Assembly (NCBI GenBank): GCA_030448185.1
Contig: JAUJNL010000013.1
Coordinates: 29,772-93,771, forward strand
DNA from: Cytophagales bacterium
Lineage (GTDB): Bacteria > Bacteroidota > Bacteroidia > Cytophagales > 172606-1
DNA: 64,000 bases
Direction of reading: 5' to 3'
The first letter of the stretch is position 1. Each line of letters starts with the position of its first letter. The notes under the pieces are model-generated. The model made no database searches. It saw only the letters and a list, made by a program, of their open reading frames with translations, and was not told the DNA's origin. Positions 32,067 through 41,340 of this stretch are shown one piece after another. Both the position numbers and the translations under genes were made by a program.

Positions 32067-33677
32067 ATGCAGCACGGAATGATCATCAAAACGCAGGACA
32101 CCGTTACTACCGATCCCGTTTATCAGCTTGGCCTCAATCATTGCAAAACCATTTTTTTAAATTTACCACCGGCCCGCCTGATAGAACAAGCCATCAGCCG
32201 TGGGGAGGGCGACCTAACCGATACGGGTGCGCTGATGTGCCGGACGGGGGCATTTACGGGCCGGGCTGCTAAGGACAAGTTTATCGTCCATGATACTATC
32301 ACCGCTGACACAATCAACTGGGGCGAAGTAAACCAGCCTTTTAATTCCCAAGCATTTGGCCGCTTACACGCCAAGATGCTCCAGTTCTTGTCGGATAAGA
32401 AAGTATACGTCCGGTATGCGCAGGCTGGCGCCCTGGAACAGTTCCGAATGAACGTAGCCATAGTGACTACGCAAGCCTGGCAAAACCTATTTTGCCACCA
32501 CCTGTTTTTACGACCCACGCGCGGCGGAACTGGAAAACTTTACGCTTCAGTGGTCGGTGTTGTGCGTACCTGAGTTTAAGGCCGATCCGGCAACGGATGG
32601 TACCCGCAACCCCATTTTACCATCATCGATTTCACCCGGAAGGTTATTCTTATTGGCGGCACGGGCTACGCCGGTGAAATTAAAAAAGGCATTTTCTCGG
32701 TACTCAACTTTACCTGCCTATGCAGGGCGTACTGCCCATGCACTGTGCGGCGAACGTAGGCCAGGTAGGAGACACCGCCCTGTTCTTTGGGCTGTCCGGT
32801 ACCGGCAAAACAACACTGTCGGCCGATCCGGAGCGGCAACTGATCGGTGACGACGAACACGGCTGGTCCGGTACGGAGGTATTTAACTTTGAAGGGGCTG
32901 TTACGCTAAAGTAATTAATTTAAGCCCTGAACGGGAACCGAAGATCTTCAATGCCATCCGGTTCGGGGCAGTACTGGAAAACACTTGCTTCTATCCCGGA
33001 ACCCAACAGGTCAATTACGCCGACCAGTCCGTAACCGAAAATACAGGCTGCCTACCCCCTCTCCTACATCGAGGGAGCCAGTGAATCATCCGTTACCAGT
33101 TATCCTAAAATATATTTTTCCTGTCGGCTGATGCATTTGGCGTATTGCCTCCCCTATCAAAGCTGACGCCGGAACAAGCCATGTATCACTTTCTTTCGGG
33201 ATATACCGCTAAGCTAGCTGGCACCGAAGCAGGTATCAAGGAGCCGATGACTACTTTTTCGGCCTGTTTCGGTGCGGCGTTCCTGCCCCTGCACCCGTTC
33301 CGCTACGCCCTGCTGCTGCGTAAACTGATTCAGGAATATAAAGTAAATGTGTGGCTGGTCAATACCGGCTGGATTGGTGGCCCTTACGGAACCGGAGCCC
33401 GCATCGGATTACAGTATACCGGGCTATGATCCGGGCAGTATTACATAATGAGCTGAATCAGGTAGCTTACGTCCGGCACGAAATCTTTAACTTGCAAATG
33501 CCGGCGAGTTGTCCGGGTGTACCCGATTATTTACTGAATCCTGCTACCACCTGGAATGATCAGGAGGCGTATGCGCAGCAAGCCCGGAAACTGGCCGATG
33601 CCTTCCGGAAGAATATGAGTCAATTTGAGAACCATGCGGAAAGTGAATTACACCTGTCCGTTTTGCAACCCCAATAA
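32067..33677 (+). CDS. pckA: phosphoenolpyruvate carboxykinase (ATP), many frameshifts
   Basis: About 537 residues in total, the usual ATP-type length. It converts oxaloacetate and ATP to phosphoenolpyruvate in the cytoplasm, the first step of gluconeogenesis. The frame changes at about 32510, 32612, 32713, 32895, 33050, 33100 and 33420. Most breaks are one base short in a C or G run. Every domain is present: [51 protein letters not shown] (the phosphate loop), [16 protein letters not shown], and [19 protein letters not shown] read it as one intact gene with sequence errors. It is followed at once by fbp and preceded by operator-like repeats. Confidence 0.9.
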
Positions 33678-33689
33678 AGCCTGCTTAGT

Positions 33690-34692
33690 ATGACCGATAA
33701 AGAAAAAATGGCCTTGCCAGTCGGCGTTACGCTTGACCGGTTTATCAAACGCAAGGAAGAGGACTTTCCTTACGCCACCGGAGAATTGTCCCAGTTGCTG
33801 CGTGATATCGGCCTGGCCGCTAAAATTGTCAACCGCGAGGTAAACCGGGCCGGGCTGGCGGCGTAACCGGGCTATTCGGCGCGGAGAATGTACAGGGGGA
33901 ACAGCAGCAAAAACTGGACGTGATTGCCCATATCCGGTTTATGAGGGCCCTTCGCAATGGCGGTGAGGTAGCGGCAATCGTATCCGAAGAAGAAGAAGAT
34001 GTGCTCTTCACCGGCAATGAAGGGGCTAAGTACGTAGTAGCTATTGATCCCCTGGATGGCTCTTCCAATATTGACGTGAATGTTTCCATCGGGACCATTT
34101 TTTCCATCTACCGCCGGGTTACGCCACTCCATACCCCCCTACGCTGAAAGATTTTATGCAGGGCGGCAAAGGGCAGGTAGCCGCCGGGTATGTACTCTAC
34201 GGCAGTTCGACTATGCTGGTCTACACCACCGGTAATGGAGTCTATGGATTCACCTACGATTCATCCCTGGGAGAATTTTTCCTTTCCCATAAGCAGATGG
34301 TTACACCAGCCGAAGGCAATATTTATTCCTGTAATGAGGGTAATTTCAACGAGTTTCCGGAGGAAGTGCGGCACTATATTGAGACTTGCCGCAATCGGGG
34401 CTATTCGGCCCGTTACATTGGCTCACTGGTAGGTGATTTTCACCGAAACTTGATTAAGGGTGGTATTTACCTGTATCCCCCTACGGAGAAAGCGCCCAAT
34501 GGTAAGCTTCGTCTATTGTATGAATGCTATCCTTTAGCGTTTCTGATTGAGCAGGCGGGAGGCATGGCCACTAATGGTTATGAGCGCATTCTGGAAATAC
34601 CCATTCAGAACCCGCACCAGCGCACCGCCCTCTGCATTGGCTCGGGCTATGGTAAGGGAGGCAAGCCGACAGAAGTGAGAAGCGAGGAGTGA
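33690..34692 (+). CDS. fbp: class I fructose-1,6-bisphosphatase, two frameshifts
   Basis: About 334 residues after repair. It hydrolyses fructose 1,6-bisphosphate in gluconeogenesis. The breaks are at about 33857 (one G missing, [11 protein letters not shown]) and about 34136 (one C missing, [13 protein letters not shown]). The metal site [20 protein letters not shown] and the end [17 protein letters not shown] are clear. It starts 13 bases after pckA and is surely cotranscribed with it. The last residues (TEVRSEE) overlap the GAGAAGCGAG repeat that frames the next gene, so the natural C-terminus has been altered by that DNA. Confidence 0.9.
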
Positions 34693-35114
34693 GAAGCGAG
34701 AAAAGAGGATTTATTTAAAATTTCATTCGCATGGAAAAAACGAAAAGCTTTAAAGAGTTACTGGTCTGGCAGAAAGCGCATCAACTGGTACTTGACATTT
34801 ATGTCTTAACCCGGACATTTCCTAAGGAAGAACTGTTCGGACTAACTTCTCAACTTAGACGCAGCGCGGTTTCTGTACCAGCCAATATTACGGAAGGGTA
34901 TCGCAAGAGGACTAAACCGGATAAAGCAAAGTATATGAATATTGCCCAGGGTTCTCTGGACGAAACTCACTACTATCTTATTTTAGCGAACGACTTAACC
35001 TATGCTGATACTACTTCTCTACAATCCAACCTTGAAGAAGTCGCCCGTATGCTGAATGCCTATCAAAATGCAATAAGCACCTAAACACCTTCTCGCTTCT
35101 CGCTCCTATCTTCA
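34673..35114. mobile_element. inverted-repeat frame around a four-helix-bundle gene
   Basis: The left side holds GTGAGAAGCGAG and a second GTGAGAAGCGAG (34676-34702). The right side holds CTTCTCGCTTCTCGCTCC (35089-35106), the same words in the opposite direction. The block lies exactly between fbp and ndh. Its edges supply the final codons and stop of fbp and touch the stop of ndh. It behaves like a small insertion carrying one gene. Confidence 0.5.
34731..35084 (+). CDS. four-helix-bundle protein (S23/IVP family)
   Basis: 117 residues, full length for the family. LLVWQKAHQLVLDIYVLTRT, LRRSAVSVPANITEGYRKR and FLDETHYYLILA-like GSLDETHYYLILANDLTY are diagnostic of the four-helix-bundle family first seen in intervening sequences of 23S rRNA genes. 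Related proteins (Avd) bind nucleic acid and act with retroelements, but no reverse transcriptase is present here. Its position inside an inverted-repeat frame suggests a mobile gene. The biochemical role is unknown. Confidence 0.9.
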   Translation: MEKTKSFKELLVWQKAHQLVLDIYVLTRTFPKEELFGLTSQLRRSAVSVPANITEGYRKRTKPDKAKYMNIAQGSLDETHYYLILANDLTYADTTSLQSNLEEVARMLNAYQNAIST

Positions 35115-36443
35115 CACCATTGTTTTCTCGGTAACTTCCTCTACGGGTACATTTTCTTTTTTCTTCCCGATAATCAGTCTGATTCCCTTGTCGTAGCTGA
35201 AATAACTCCACATCCAATTTAGAAGCACTACAATCCGGTTACGGAAACCGATCACTGAAATCAGGTGGATAAACATCCAGATCAACCAGGCACGGAACCC
35301 TTGCGTCCGGTATTCCTTATTAAAGACTTTCAAATCGGCTACGGCCCGGTTGCGGCCAATAGTAGCCATGGAACCTTTGTCATTGTAGGAGAAGGCCTTC
35401 AGCGGTTCTCCGGTCATCAGGTTCATCAGGTTTTGGCCCAGCAATTTACCTTGCTGCATGGCGGGCTGGGCCATCATCGGGTGTCCCTGCGGGTTCTCCT
35501 CCGTAACCATAGCGGCAATATCCCCAATGGCAAATATATTTTCATAGCCGGCCACCCGGTTATACACGTCCACCTGTAAACGGTTTCCCTTTAAGAGACT
35601 TTCTGACCGGATACCCGCAATCGGTGATCCGGTTACGCCAGCCGCCCAGATCAGGGTACGACTAATGATTTTCTCCCCACTATCTAAGAGAACGGTGTAA
35701 CCGTCATAAGATTTTACCCGCTGGTTCAGCCAGACTTTTACTCCGAATCGTTCCAGGTATTCCAGGGCTTTGGTTGCGGCTTCTTCGGACATGCCATTGA
35801 GCAGACGCGGACCGCTCTGGATCAGGTGAATATCCATCTTCACAAAATCCAGTTCCCGGTAATCTTTAGGGAATACATGCTTACGGAGTTCACTCAGGGC
35901 ACCTGCTACTTCTACTCCCGTGGGACCGCCCCCTACAATGACGTAGTCCATCAGACTGTTGAGTTGCTCTTCCTCATCAATCTGCAAAGCCTTTTCAAAG
36001 TTGGAAAGGATGGTATTGCGGAGAGCCAGGGCATCGCCAATATTTTTGATGGGAATGGAACTGCGTTGAATCTGCTCATTGCCGTAAAAATTGGTAGTAG
36101 CGCCGGTGGCAATCACCAGGTAATCGTACCGCAGCAGCCCGATAGAGGTTTCTACGACCTGGTTGGTGGTATCTACTGATTGTACCTCGGCCAGCCGGAA
36201 GTAAAAATTCTCCTGGTCTTCGAATATTTTCCGGAAAGGATATACGATAGAATCGGCCTCCAATCCGGCAGTAGAAACCTGGTATAAAAGTGGCTGAAAG
36301 GTATGGTAGTTTTGTTTATCAATCAGCACTACCTGTCCATCGGCCGGTGCCAGAGATTTTGCCAGTTCAATGCCGGCGAAGCCTCCGCCGACAATGACTA
36401 TCCGGCGTTTTCCGGTTTCTGCAATCCTTGTATGCTGAATCAT
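35112..36443 (-). CDS. ndh: NDH-2 type NADH:quinone oxidoreductase
   Basis: 443 residues. It moves electrons from NADH to the quinone pool without pumping protons, at the inner face of the membrane. Motifs: the FAD fold (RIVIVGGGFAGIELAKSLA, residues 13-31), the NADH fold (YVIVGGGPTGVEVAGALSEL, near 165-185), and the FAD-binding IFAIGDIAAM near 305. The C-terminus has a membrane-anchoring stretch (AWLIWMFIHLISVIGFRN). Its last codons (TMV and stop) abut the repeat frame of the four-helix-bundle gene. Confidence 0.95.
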   Translation of the reverse strand: MIQHTRIAETGKRRIVIVGGGFAGIELAKSLAPADGQVVLIDKQNYHTFQPLLYQVSTAGLEADSIVYPFRKIFEDQENFYFRLAEVQSVDTTNQVVETSIGLLRYDYLVIATGATTNFYGNEQIQRSSIPIKNIGDALALRNTILSNFEKALQIDEEEQLNSLMDYVIVGGGPTGVEVAGALSELRKHVFPKDYRELDFVKMDIHLIQSGPRLLNGMSEEAATKALEYLERFGVKVWLNQRVKSYDGYTVLLDSGEKIISRTLIWAAGVTGSPIAGIRSESLLKGNRLQVDVYNRVAGYENIFAIGDIAAMVTEENPQGHPMMAQPAMQQGKLLGQNLMNLMTGEPLKAFSYNDKGSMATIGRNRAVADLKVFNKEYRTQGFRAWLIWMFIHLISVIGFRNRIVVLLNWMWSYFSYDKGIRLIIGKKKENVPVEEVTEKTMV

Positions 36444-36570
36444 AGGATGACCATGGTCTATTATTTGATATACGGGTTATACGGGAAAAGCAGACCAGTT
36501 TATTAAAAATAGCGTAAAATTTAATTTACCGCTGATGCCCGGCACTAATTACGCCGTCCGGTGGTAGGCT

Positions 36571-38004
36571 TTACTCAGATTTAGAGGTCCCTCTGGGACG
36601 GCTGCCGGGCGGAGGGGTTTCCGGCGGATGCGTGCCTTCCAGGCGGAGCAGGTGCAGACAATTCATCAGGGCCCGGCCATCATGATAGGCGGCTTTCCAG
36701 GCGTGCAGTTTATGGCCGGTTTTACGGTCAGGCTCTTTATCCAATCCACCTTCGTACCAGCCGCCATTGACGGGATCAATCAGGTTTTGTTTGATATACG
36801 CCCATTGGGTCTTGAATTTCCGGCCGTATTCCATCGGGTCGTTGGGATACTTGCGGGCCATCAGCAGCAATGTATTCAACCCTTCAGCCTGTGACCACCA
36901 GTTCTTGCGGTCGTCGATAATGGTGGTCGTGTCCGCCCCTTTAAAATAGTAGCCTCTTTCGTAAAAGCCACCCGCCTGCTTATCCCATCCCATGATTAAG
37001 GAATGATCGGCCATTTTTTTGGCAATAATTGGCGTCCGGACGTCCTGCCGGATTTTGAGGGTATGGGAAGCTTCCAGTATCAGATAAGCCGTTTCTATAT
37101 CGTGTCCGAAGGATACGTGATCCAGATTATAGTTTTTTTCGCGTACCGCTTCGGATGAGTCACGGAAAGAAATGGGCTTCCAATCCGGGGTGAGGAACAA
37201 CGTCAGGTAACCCTGCTCCGTGGTAATCCGGTCCCGGACTAGTTTCAGCATTTCCTGCAACCGCTTTTGCAGCAAGGCATCGGGCCAGACATCGTATAGT
37301 TCCGAGAAGGCTTCCAGCAGATGAATAGAGCTGTTCTGGTCTTTATATCCCATACCGCCGTAGAGTGACTGCTTTTGGGCTCCGGTCAGTACCGGCGTAC
37401 CATCCCGGCGCAGATCCTGAAAATAGCCGCCATGCTTCGGGTCATGACTGTGTTTTTCGAGCCAGTAAAATGCTTGTTTGGCCAGGTTTAGGGCCGCAGT
37501 ATCTTTTGATAATCCGTAGTAAGCCGCCAAGGCGTAAATTCCAAAGGCGTTGCCATAGGCAGACTTCAGTCCTTCCGGATCTTTCGGCATCCCCTCCCGG
37601 GTAACCCAGGTATAAAAACCGCCGTGGGTTTTGTCCCACATGGCATTTTTCAGAAATACAAACCCATGACTGGCTGCTTCCCGCAAGTGTTTTTTGGCTG
37701 GGTAGAGCCGGGCGGCTTTGGCCGGAAACCACGTGTGCCGGGCCTGGGTCACAATCATTTTATCCTGTGGTCCTTCCGGTTTCCAATCATAGGTAAAGGT
37801 GGTCAGGAAGCCGCCATGCTCCCGGTCCATGGTCAGCGGATAGCATTTATCCAGCAGTTGGATCAATGACTGTTCTATTTCCTGAGCGTAAGTTTTACGT
37901 TCCGCCGCGGATAGCGGCTGAGCCAGTGTTGAGTGGGAAAAAATACCTGCCAGCAGCAAAGCCAGCAGGCATCTCAACAGATGTATTGGTTTGGGCAGTA
38001 GCAT
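36571..38004 (-). CDS. exported AGE-family epimerase
   Basis: 477 residues from the ATG at 38004, chosen because it gives a signal peptide (LLRCLLALLLAGIFSHSTLA-QP). The mature part is an alpha/alpha-barrel of the N-acylglucosamine/cellobiose 2-epimerase type. GGFLTTFTYDWKP, HTWFPAKAARLY and HGGFYTWV are in the first helices, FGHDIETAYLILEASH is near the middle, and WWSQAEGLNTLLLMARK and HKLHAWKAAYHDGRALM hold the catalytic His region. Export is unusual, since most family members act in the cytoplasm. It probably epimerises an oligosaccharide end. The substrate is unknown. Confidence 0.87.
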   Translation of the reverse strand: MLLPKPIHLLRCLLALLLAGIFSHSTLAQPLSAAERKTYAQEIEQSLIQLLDKCYPLTMDREHGGFLTTFTYDWKPEGPQDKMIVTQARHTWFPAKAARLYPAKKHLREAASHGFVFLKNAMWDKTHGGFYTWVTREGMPKDPEGLKSAYGNAFGIYALAAYYGLSKDTAALNLAKQAFYWLEKHSHDPKHGGYFQDLRRDGTPVLTGAQKQSLYGGMGYKDQNSSIHLLEAFSELYDVWPDALLQKRLQEMLKLVRDRITTEQGYLTLFLTPDWKPISFRDSSEAVREKNYNLDHVSFGHDIETAYLILEASHTLKIRQDVRTPIIAKKMADHSLIMGWDKQAGGFYERGYYFKGADTTTIIDDRKNWWSQAEGLNTLLLMARKYPNDPMEYGRKFKTQWAYIKQNLIDPVNGGWYEGGLDKEPDRKTGHKLHAWKAAYHDGRALMNCLHLLRLEGTHPPETPPPGSRPRGTSKSE

Positions 38005-38189
38005 AATGATTGCGGGACCAAAGTCCCCGGCCTGCAAAGTACGAAAAGTAGTGGATCGTTGGGTATTAGCTAGTGGTCATTAGGGATTAAGTCGATTAGG
38101 GTAGTGGTTAATTTGTCAACAGCCCCTGAGAAAAGGTCAAAGGGAACAGACATGAGGTGTGGTATCTACGCTCTGGCATAGTAAAAAAG

Positions 38190-38221
38190 TAGTCCTACCC
38201 AAAAAATATTGGGTAGGACTA
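38190..38221. terminator. terminator downstream of the enolase-superfamily gene
   Basis: TAGTCCTACCC pairs with GGGTAGGACTA around a 10-base loop. On the gene's strand it is preceded by AGCTTTT and followed by CTTTTTTAC. It lies about 75 bases after the stop of the MR/MLE-like gene (minus strand). Confidence 0.75.
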
Positions 38222-38295
38222 AAAGCTTTTAAAAGATTGGTTTTGTTAACCCAAAACTAAATGAATATACGGTAAACCGAAAGTCTTTCATCCCA

Positions 38296-39756
38296 TTACT
38301 TATTGGGAGCAAAATAGCTTTTGTCACGTGGATGCAAATGTTGTTTCACTACGTCTTCGTTAAGTTCTATTCCTAAGCCAGGGGCCGTAAGCGGCACGTT
38401 GGCAAAACCTTTGGTGATCAATTGCCGTCCGTCGGTTGTTTTTACTAAACTTTCCCACCAGGGAACATCCACGGAATGATGTTCTAGGGACAGGAAATTC
38501 ATGGTAGCAGCAGCACAATGCACATTAGCCATAAAGGAAACCGGGGTGCCCGCCTGGTGCATAGCCATAGCGATGCCGTTTTCTTCCGCGTAATCACCAA
38601 TTTTTTTAGTCTCCAAAAGGCCACCGGAAGTAGCTAAGTCCGGATGAACAATATCCACGGCTTTGGCATCGATCAGAGGCTTAAAGTTTTTGAGCAAATA
38701 GATGTCTTCTCCGGTAAGGGTAGGGGTTTCTAAAGCATCCGACATGGTTCTCCATTGGCTGGTTAATTCCCAAGAAACCAGATCTTCCAACCAGGCCAAC
38801 CGGTATTTTTCCAAGGCTTTCCCTAACCGGATTCCATTATTCATATCAAAATGGCCATAATGATCCGTTGCAAGCGGAATGTCATACCCAATTAATTTCC
38901 GGGTGCCATCCACAATCTGAGCCAGCTCTTCCAGACCCTTTTCGGTAATTTGGATTTGAGTGAATGGGTGAAGGGTATTGGCGTATGAGGTAATATTGTT
39001 CTGGTCTCCCCATTGGGCTAGATTTCCCTGGCCATTTTCCCACAATTTTGCATTAACCAGGGTGTCGGGTTTGCCTTTTAACTCCCCGATGGAAACATCC
39101 ATTTTGAGCCATGTATACCCTTGGTCCTTTACCCGGTAGTTAATAAGTTTTTTCTGCTCTTCCACCGAACCGGCTTCAGGGGTATCGGCATACAACCTTA
39201 CCCTATCCCGATACCGGCCGCCTAAAAGCTGCCAGGCAGGAACATTATATGCTTTACCGCATAAATCCCAGAGGGCCATTTCCACGGCACATACCCCACC
39301 ACCCTGACGGCTTTGACCGCCAAACTGCTTAATTTTTCTGAAGATTAGTTCCACATTACAGGGGTTTTCTCCCAGGATACGGCTTTTTAGGAATAAGGCG
39401 TACCGTACATCTGCCGCATCCCTTACTTCCCCTAACCCATAAATACCCTGGTTAGTATCAATCCGGATAATAGCCGTGCCTCCCATCACATTGGTTAAGG
39501 CGTACCGCATATCCGTAATTTTTAATTCAGAAGGACTAGAAGCCCTCTTTACCTTTGAAGTTGACTGCGCAATAGTATCTTCAATAGGGGCCAAAATAAA
39601 ACCAGCTAATGAAATACCACCCAAAGCAGTTGCTTTCAGAAAATTCCGACGGCTGTCCTTCGTCTGCGGGTTATTAATTTCCTGCTGGCGGGCATCGGCA
39701 TCGGCTTTTTCAAGTTGCCGGTTTTGGGTAATAAGCTGTTGTAAAATACTTTTCAT
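38296..39756 (-). CDS. Tat-exported mandelate racemase/muconate lactonizing-type enzyme
   Basis: 486 residues. Residues about 35-65 carry a twin-arginine signal (SRRNFLKATALGG), so the folded enzyme is exported. The enolase-superfamily domains follow: the capping region (RIDTNQGIYGLGEVRDAADV), CAVEMALWDLCGKAY, the Lys on TWLKMDVSIG, the metal ligands in LATDHYGHF, LEDLVSWE and TGEDIYLL, and the His in MAMHQAGTPVS. These fit the dehydratase/racemase chemistry of sugar acids. A cytoplasmic enzyme of this class would usually sit in a sugar-acid pathway. This one is exported and lies beside the exported epimerase. The substrate is unknown. Confidence 0.87.
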   Translation of the reverse strand: MKSILQQLITQNRQLEKADADARQQEINNPQTKDSRRNFLKATALGGISLAGFILAPIEDTIAQSTSKVKRASSPSELKITDMRYALTNVMGGTAIIRIDTNQGIYGLGEVRDAADVRYALFLKSRILGENPCNVELIFRKIKQFGGQSRQGGGVCAVEMALWDLCGKAYNVPAWQLLGGRYRDRVRLYADTPEAGSVEEQKKLINYRVKDQGYTWLKMDVSIGELKGKPDTLVNAKLWENGQGNLAQWGDQNNITSYANTLHPFTQIQITEKGLEELAQIVDGTRKLIGYDIPLATDHYGHFDMNNGIRLGKALEKYRLAWLEDLVSWELTSQWRTMSDALETPTLTGEDIYLLKNFKPLIDAKAVDIVHPDLATSGGLLETKKIGDYAEENGIAMAMHQAGTPVSFMANVHCAAATMNFLSLEHHSVDVPWWESLVKTTDGRQLITKGFANVPLTAPGLGIELNEDVVKQHLHPRDKSYFAPNK

Positions 39757-40087
39757 ACTAATTAAAAGAGTGGTTAATTAAGGAGGAAAATTGAATGGTT
39801 TTACACGCGGCTTTCTGCATAAATCCGCGGCGGCTTGTTTTGCTTTCCTGAGCAGAATTGGAGGGCATTTTAACGTGATTCATAGGAAGGATAGTGTTTG
39901 AAGGTTCTAGTAACTCCATCCGGTTGGATAGTGCCTGTACCCTCAGAGAGTCAACCTTCGCAGAAATGCCCTCAAAAAAATTTACACGCTGGAAAGCGGA
40001 AGGAGCAGGGTTTACTATTAGGCCAAGGCACTATATTTACGGTAGAATTACCCACCCGTCAGTAATGCGCCATGAGCAGGCTTTAGT
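39757..40087. other. spacer without a supported gene
   Basis: About 330 bases between two minus-strand genes. An open frame on the plus strand crosses it, but it is the shadow of the endonuclease gene and is not supported. No strong palindrome was seen. The promoter of the enolase-superfamily gene must lie here. Confidence 0.35.
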
Positions 40088-41023
40088 CTACCTGGGGAAC
40101 CAGGCCTTGGTATGGGCGCTGCCTTCCAGTTGCGCTTCCAGGTCATCGGGAAGGTGCGGAAAGAAGTCGAATCCAGTAACCTGCTCTACCTCGTCAATAG
40201 AAACCACAAACGATTTCAGCGGTTTTTCGGACCCTTCATTGGGCATGAGGAACGCTATGGCTTTGGGCGTTGGTTTTTTCAGATGCAGGATGATCTTGTA
40301 ATATTGTTCGGGCACGGCCACTTTATTGCGGCGGCCAATAGTAGGCAAACCTTTTTTCAGCACGGGTCCGGTAACTACGTAAAATACTTTATCCCGGCGC
40401 ACCCACTCCCGCACCCTTGATTCGAGCCGCTCCCAGATATGGCGGTTAAAATCCGGAGCTTGGGGGCTCATATTGCTCATAAAAAAAGACTCGGACATCA
40501 CCTCGGGAGAAAACTTGAAGTCAGCCGCTGGCGCCAGATGCCCCCGGTCGTAGCCCGATGCCCGGTAATCTTCGGGGGTAGCTGATCCGGATGATACTTC
40601 CGGGTCAGGGCGAAAATCATTTTCCCGTTCAGCAGCTCCTCTTACTTCCGTAGCGGTTAACTGATAGGCCACCCAAGCCGCCTGCTCGTACGGTTCGGCA
40701 TAGCATAGGGTATAGGCCAGGTGCCGTACTATTTCGCAGTCTTTAGCAACTGCTGAGGGCAAACCAAAATCTTTTTCCTTTTCAAAGGCATATTCATAGC
40801 TGGTTACAGTGATGGGCTGGTCGGGCTCGGTGTCTTTACGGCGCGGAGAAGATTGGGGACGTCGTTTGGTTCTTTTTTCCGACGGAGGGGTGTCTTCGGT
40901 GGAGACTGGAGGAGTACGGGGTGTTTTTGCTGACTCTTTAGTCAGGAAGTAATAGAGTAAGACTGCCAGTACAATCAACAGCAGGGTACCCGTGAACCCG
41001 GTTCCACCTTTTCTTTTTGCCAT
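40088..41023 (-). CDS. membrane-anchored DNA/RNA non-specific endonuclease (NUC1)
   Basis: 311 residues. The N-terminal helix (GTLLLIVLAVLLYYFLT) and a basic, Pro-rich linker hold the enzyme outside the inner membrane. The NUC domain starts near residue 70. SGYDRGHLAPAADFKFSPE carries the DRGH catalytic motif. MSNMSPQAPDFNRHIWERLE carries the metal-binding Asn and Glu. It degrades DNA and RNA, probably for nutrition or defence outside the cytoplasm (inference). No immunity protein gene is seen nearby. Confidence 0.92.
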   Translation of the reverse strand: MAKRKGGTGFTGTLLLIVLAVLLYYFLTKESAKTPRTPPVSTEDTPPSEKRTKRRPQSSPRRKDTEPDQPITVTSYEYAFEKEKDFGLPSAVAKDCEIVRHLAYTLCYAEPYEQAAWVAYQLTATEVRGAAERENDFRPDPEVSSGSATPEDYRASGYDRGHLAPAADFKFSPEVMSESFFMSNMSPQAPDFNRHIWERLESRVREWVRRDKVFYVVTGPVLKKGLPTIGRRNKVAVPEQYYKIILHLKKPTPKAIAFLMPNEGSEKPLKSFVVSIDEVEQVTGFDFFPHLPDDLEAQLEGSAHTKAWFPR

Positions 41024-41340
41024 AGTCCGGAAATTAGTATTATTTTATTTGCCGCTAAAAATAGTATCTCCGGCGTGGAATGGCAACCAAACAAGTACTT
41101 ATTATAAGATCAGGCCGTTACCGGCGGAATAAATAGGGCGTAATTAAGTAAACTTTTCTATTTTTAGGATTTAAGTCTTAAAATCTTATCCCTCACCCTT
41201 CTCCTGTCCGGAGCAGACGGCAAAGCCGGTTGGTTTTCAAGTCCCTCATTGCCCCAAAGTAGCTGGAGTAAGGATACAGAGGCAGGGAAAGATTTTGAAA
41301 CAAAACTTTTTTCTTTTGTCAACCCTAACCTAATACCTTA
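41024..41340. other. upstream region of the TonB receptor gene
   Basis: About 320 bases without a gene. The upstream end is AT-rich. Near the gene, TTTTTTCTTTTGTCAAC could be part of a promoter, but I cannot place the elements with confidence. No palindromic operator was recognised. Confidence 0.35.

Noticed and set aside
39894..40301. Plus-strand 135-residue frame
   Set aside because: It overlaps the C-terminus of the NUC endonuclease on the other strand and shows no family likeness.
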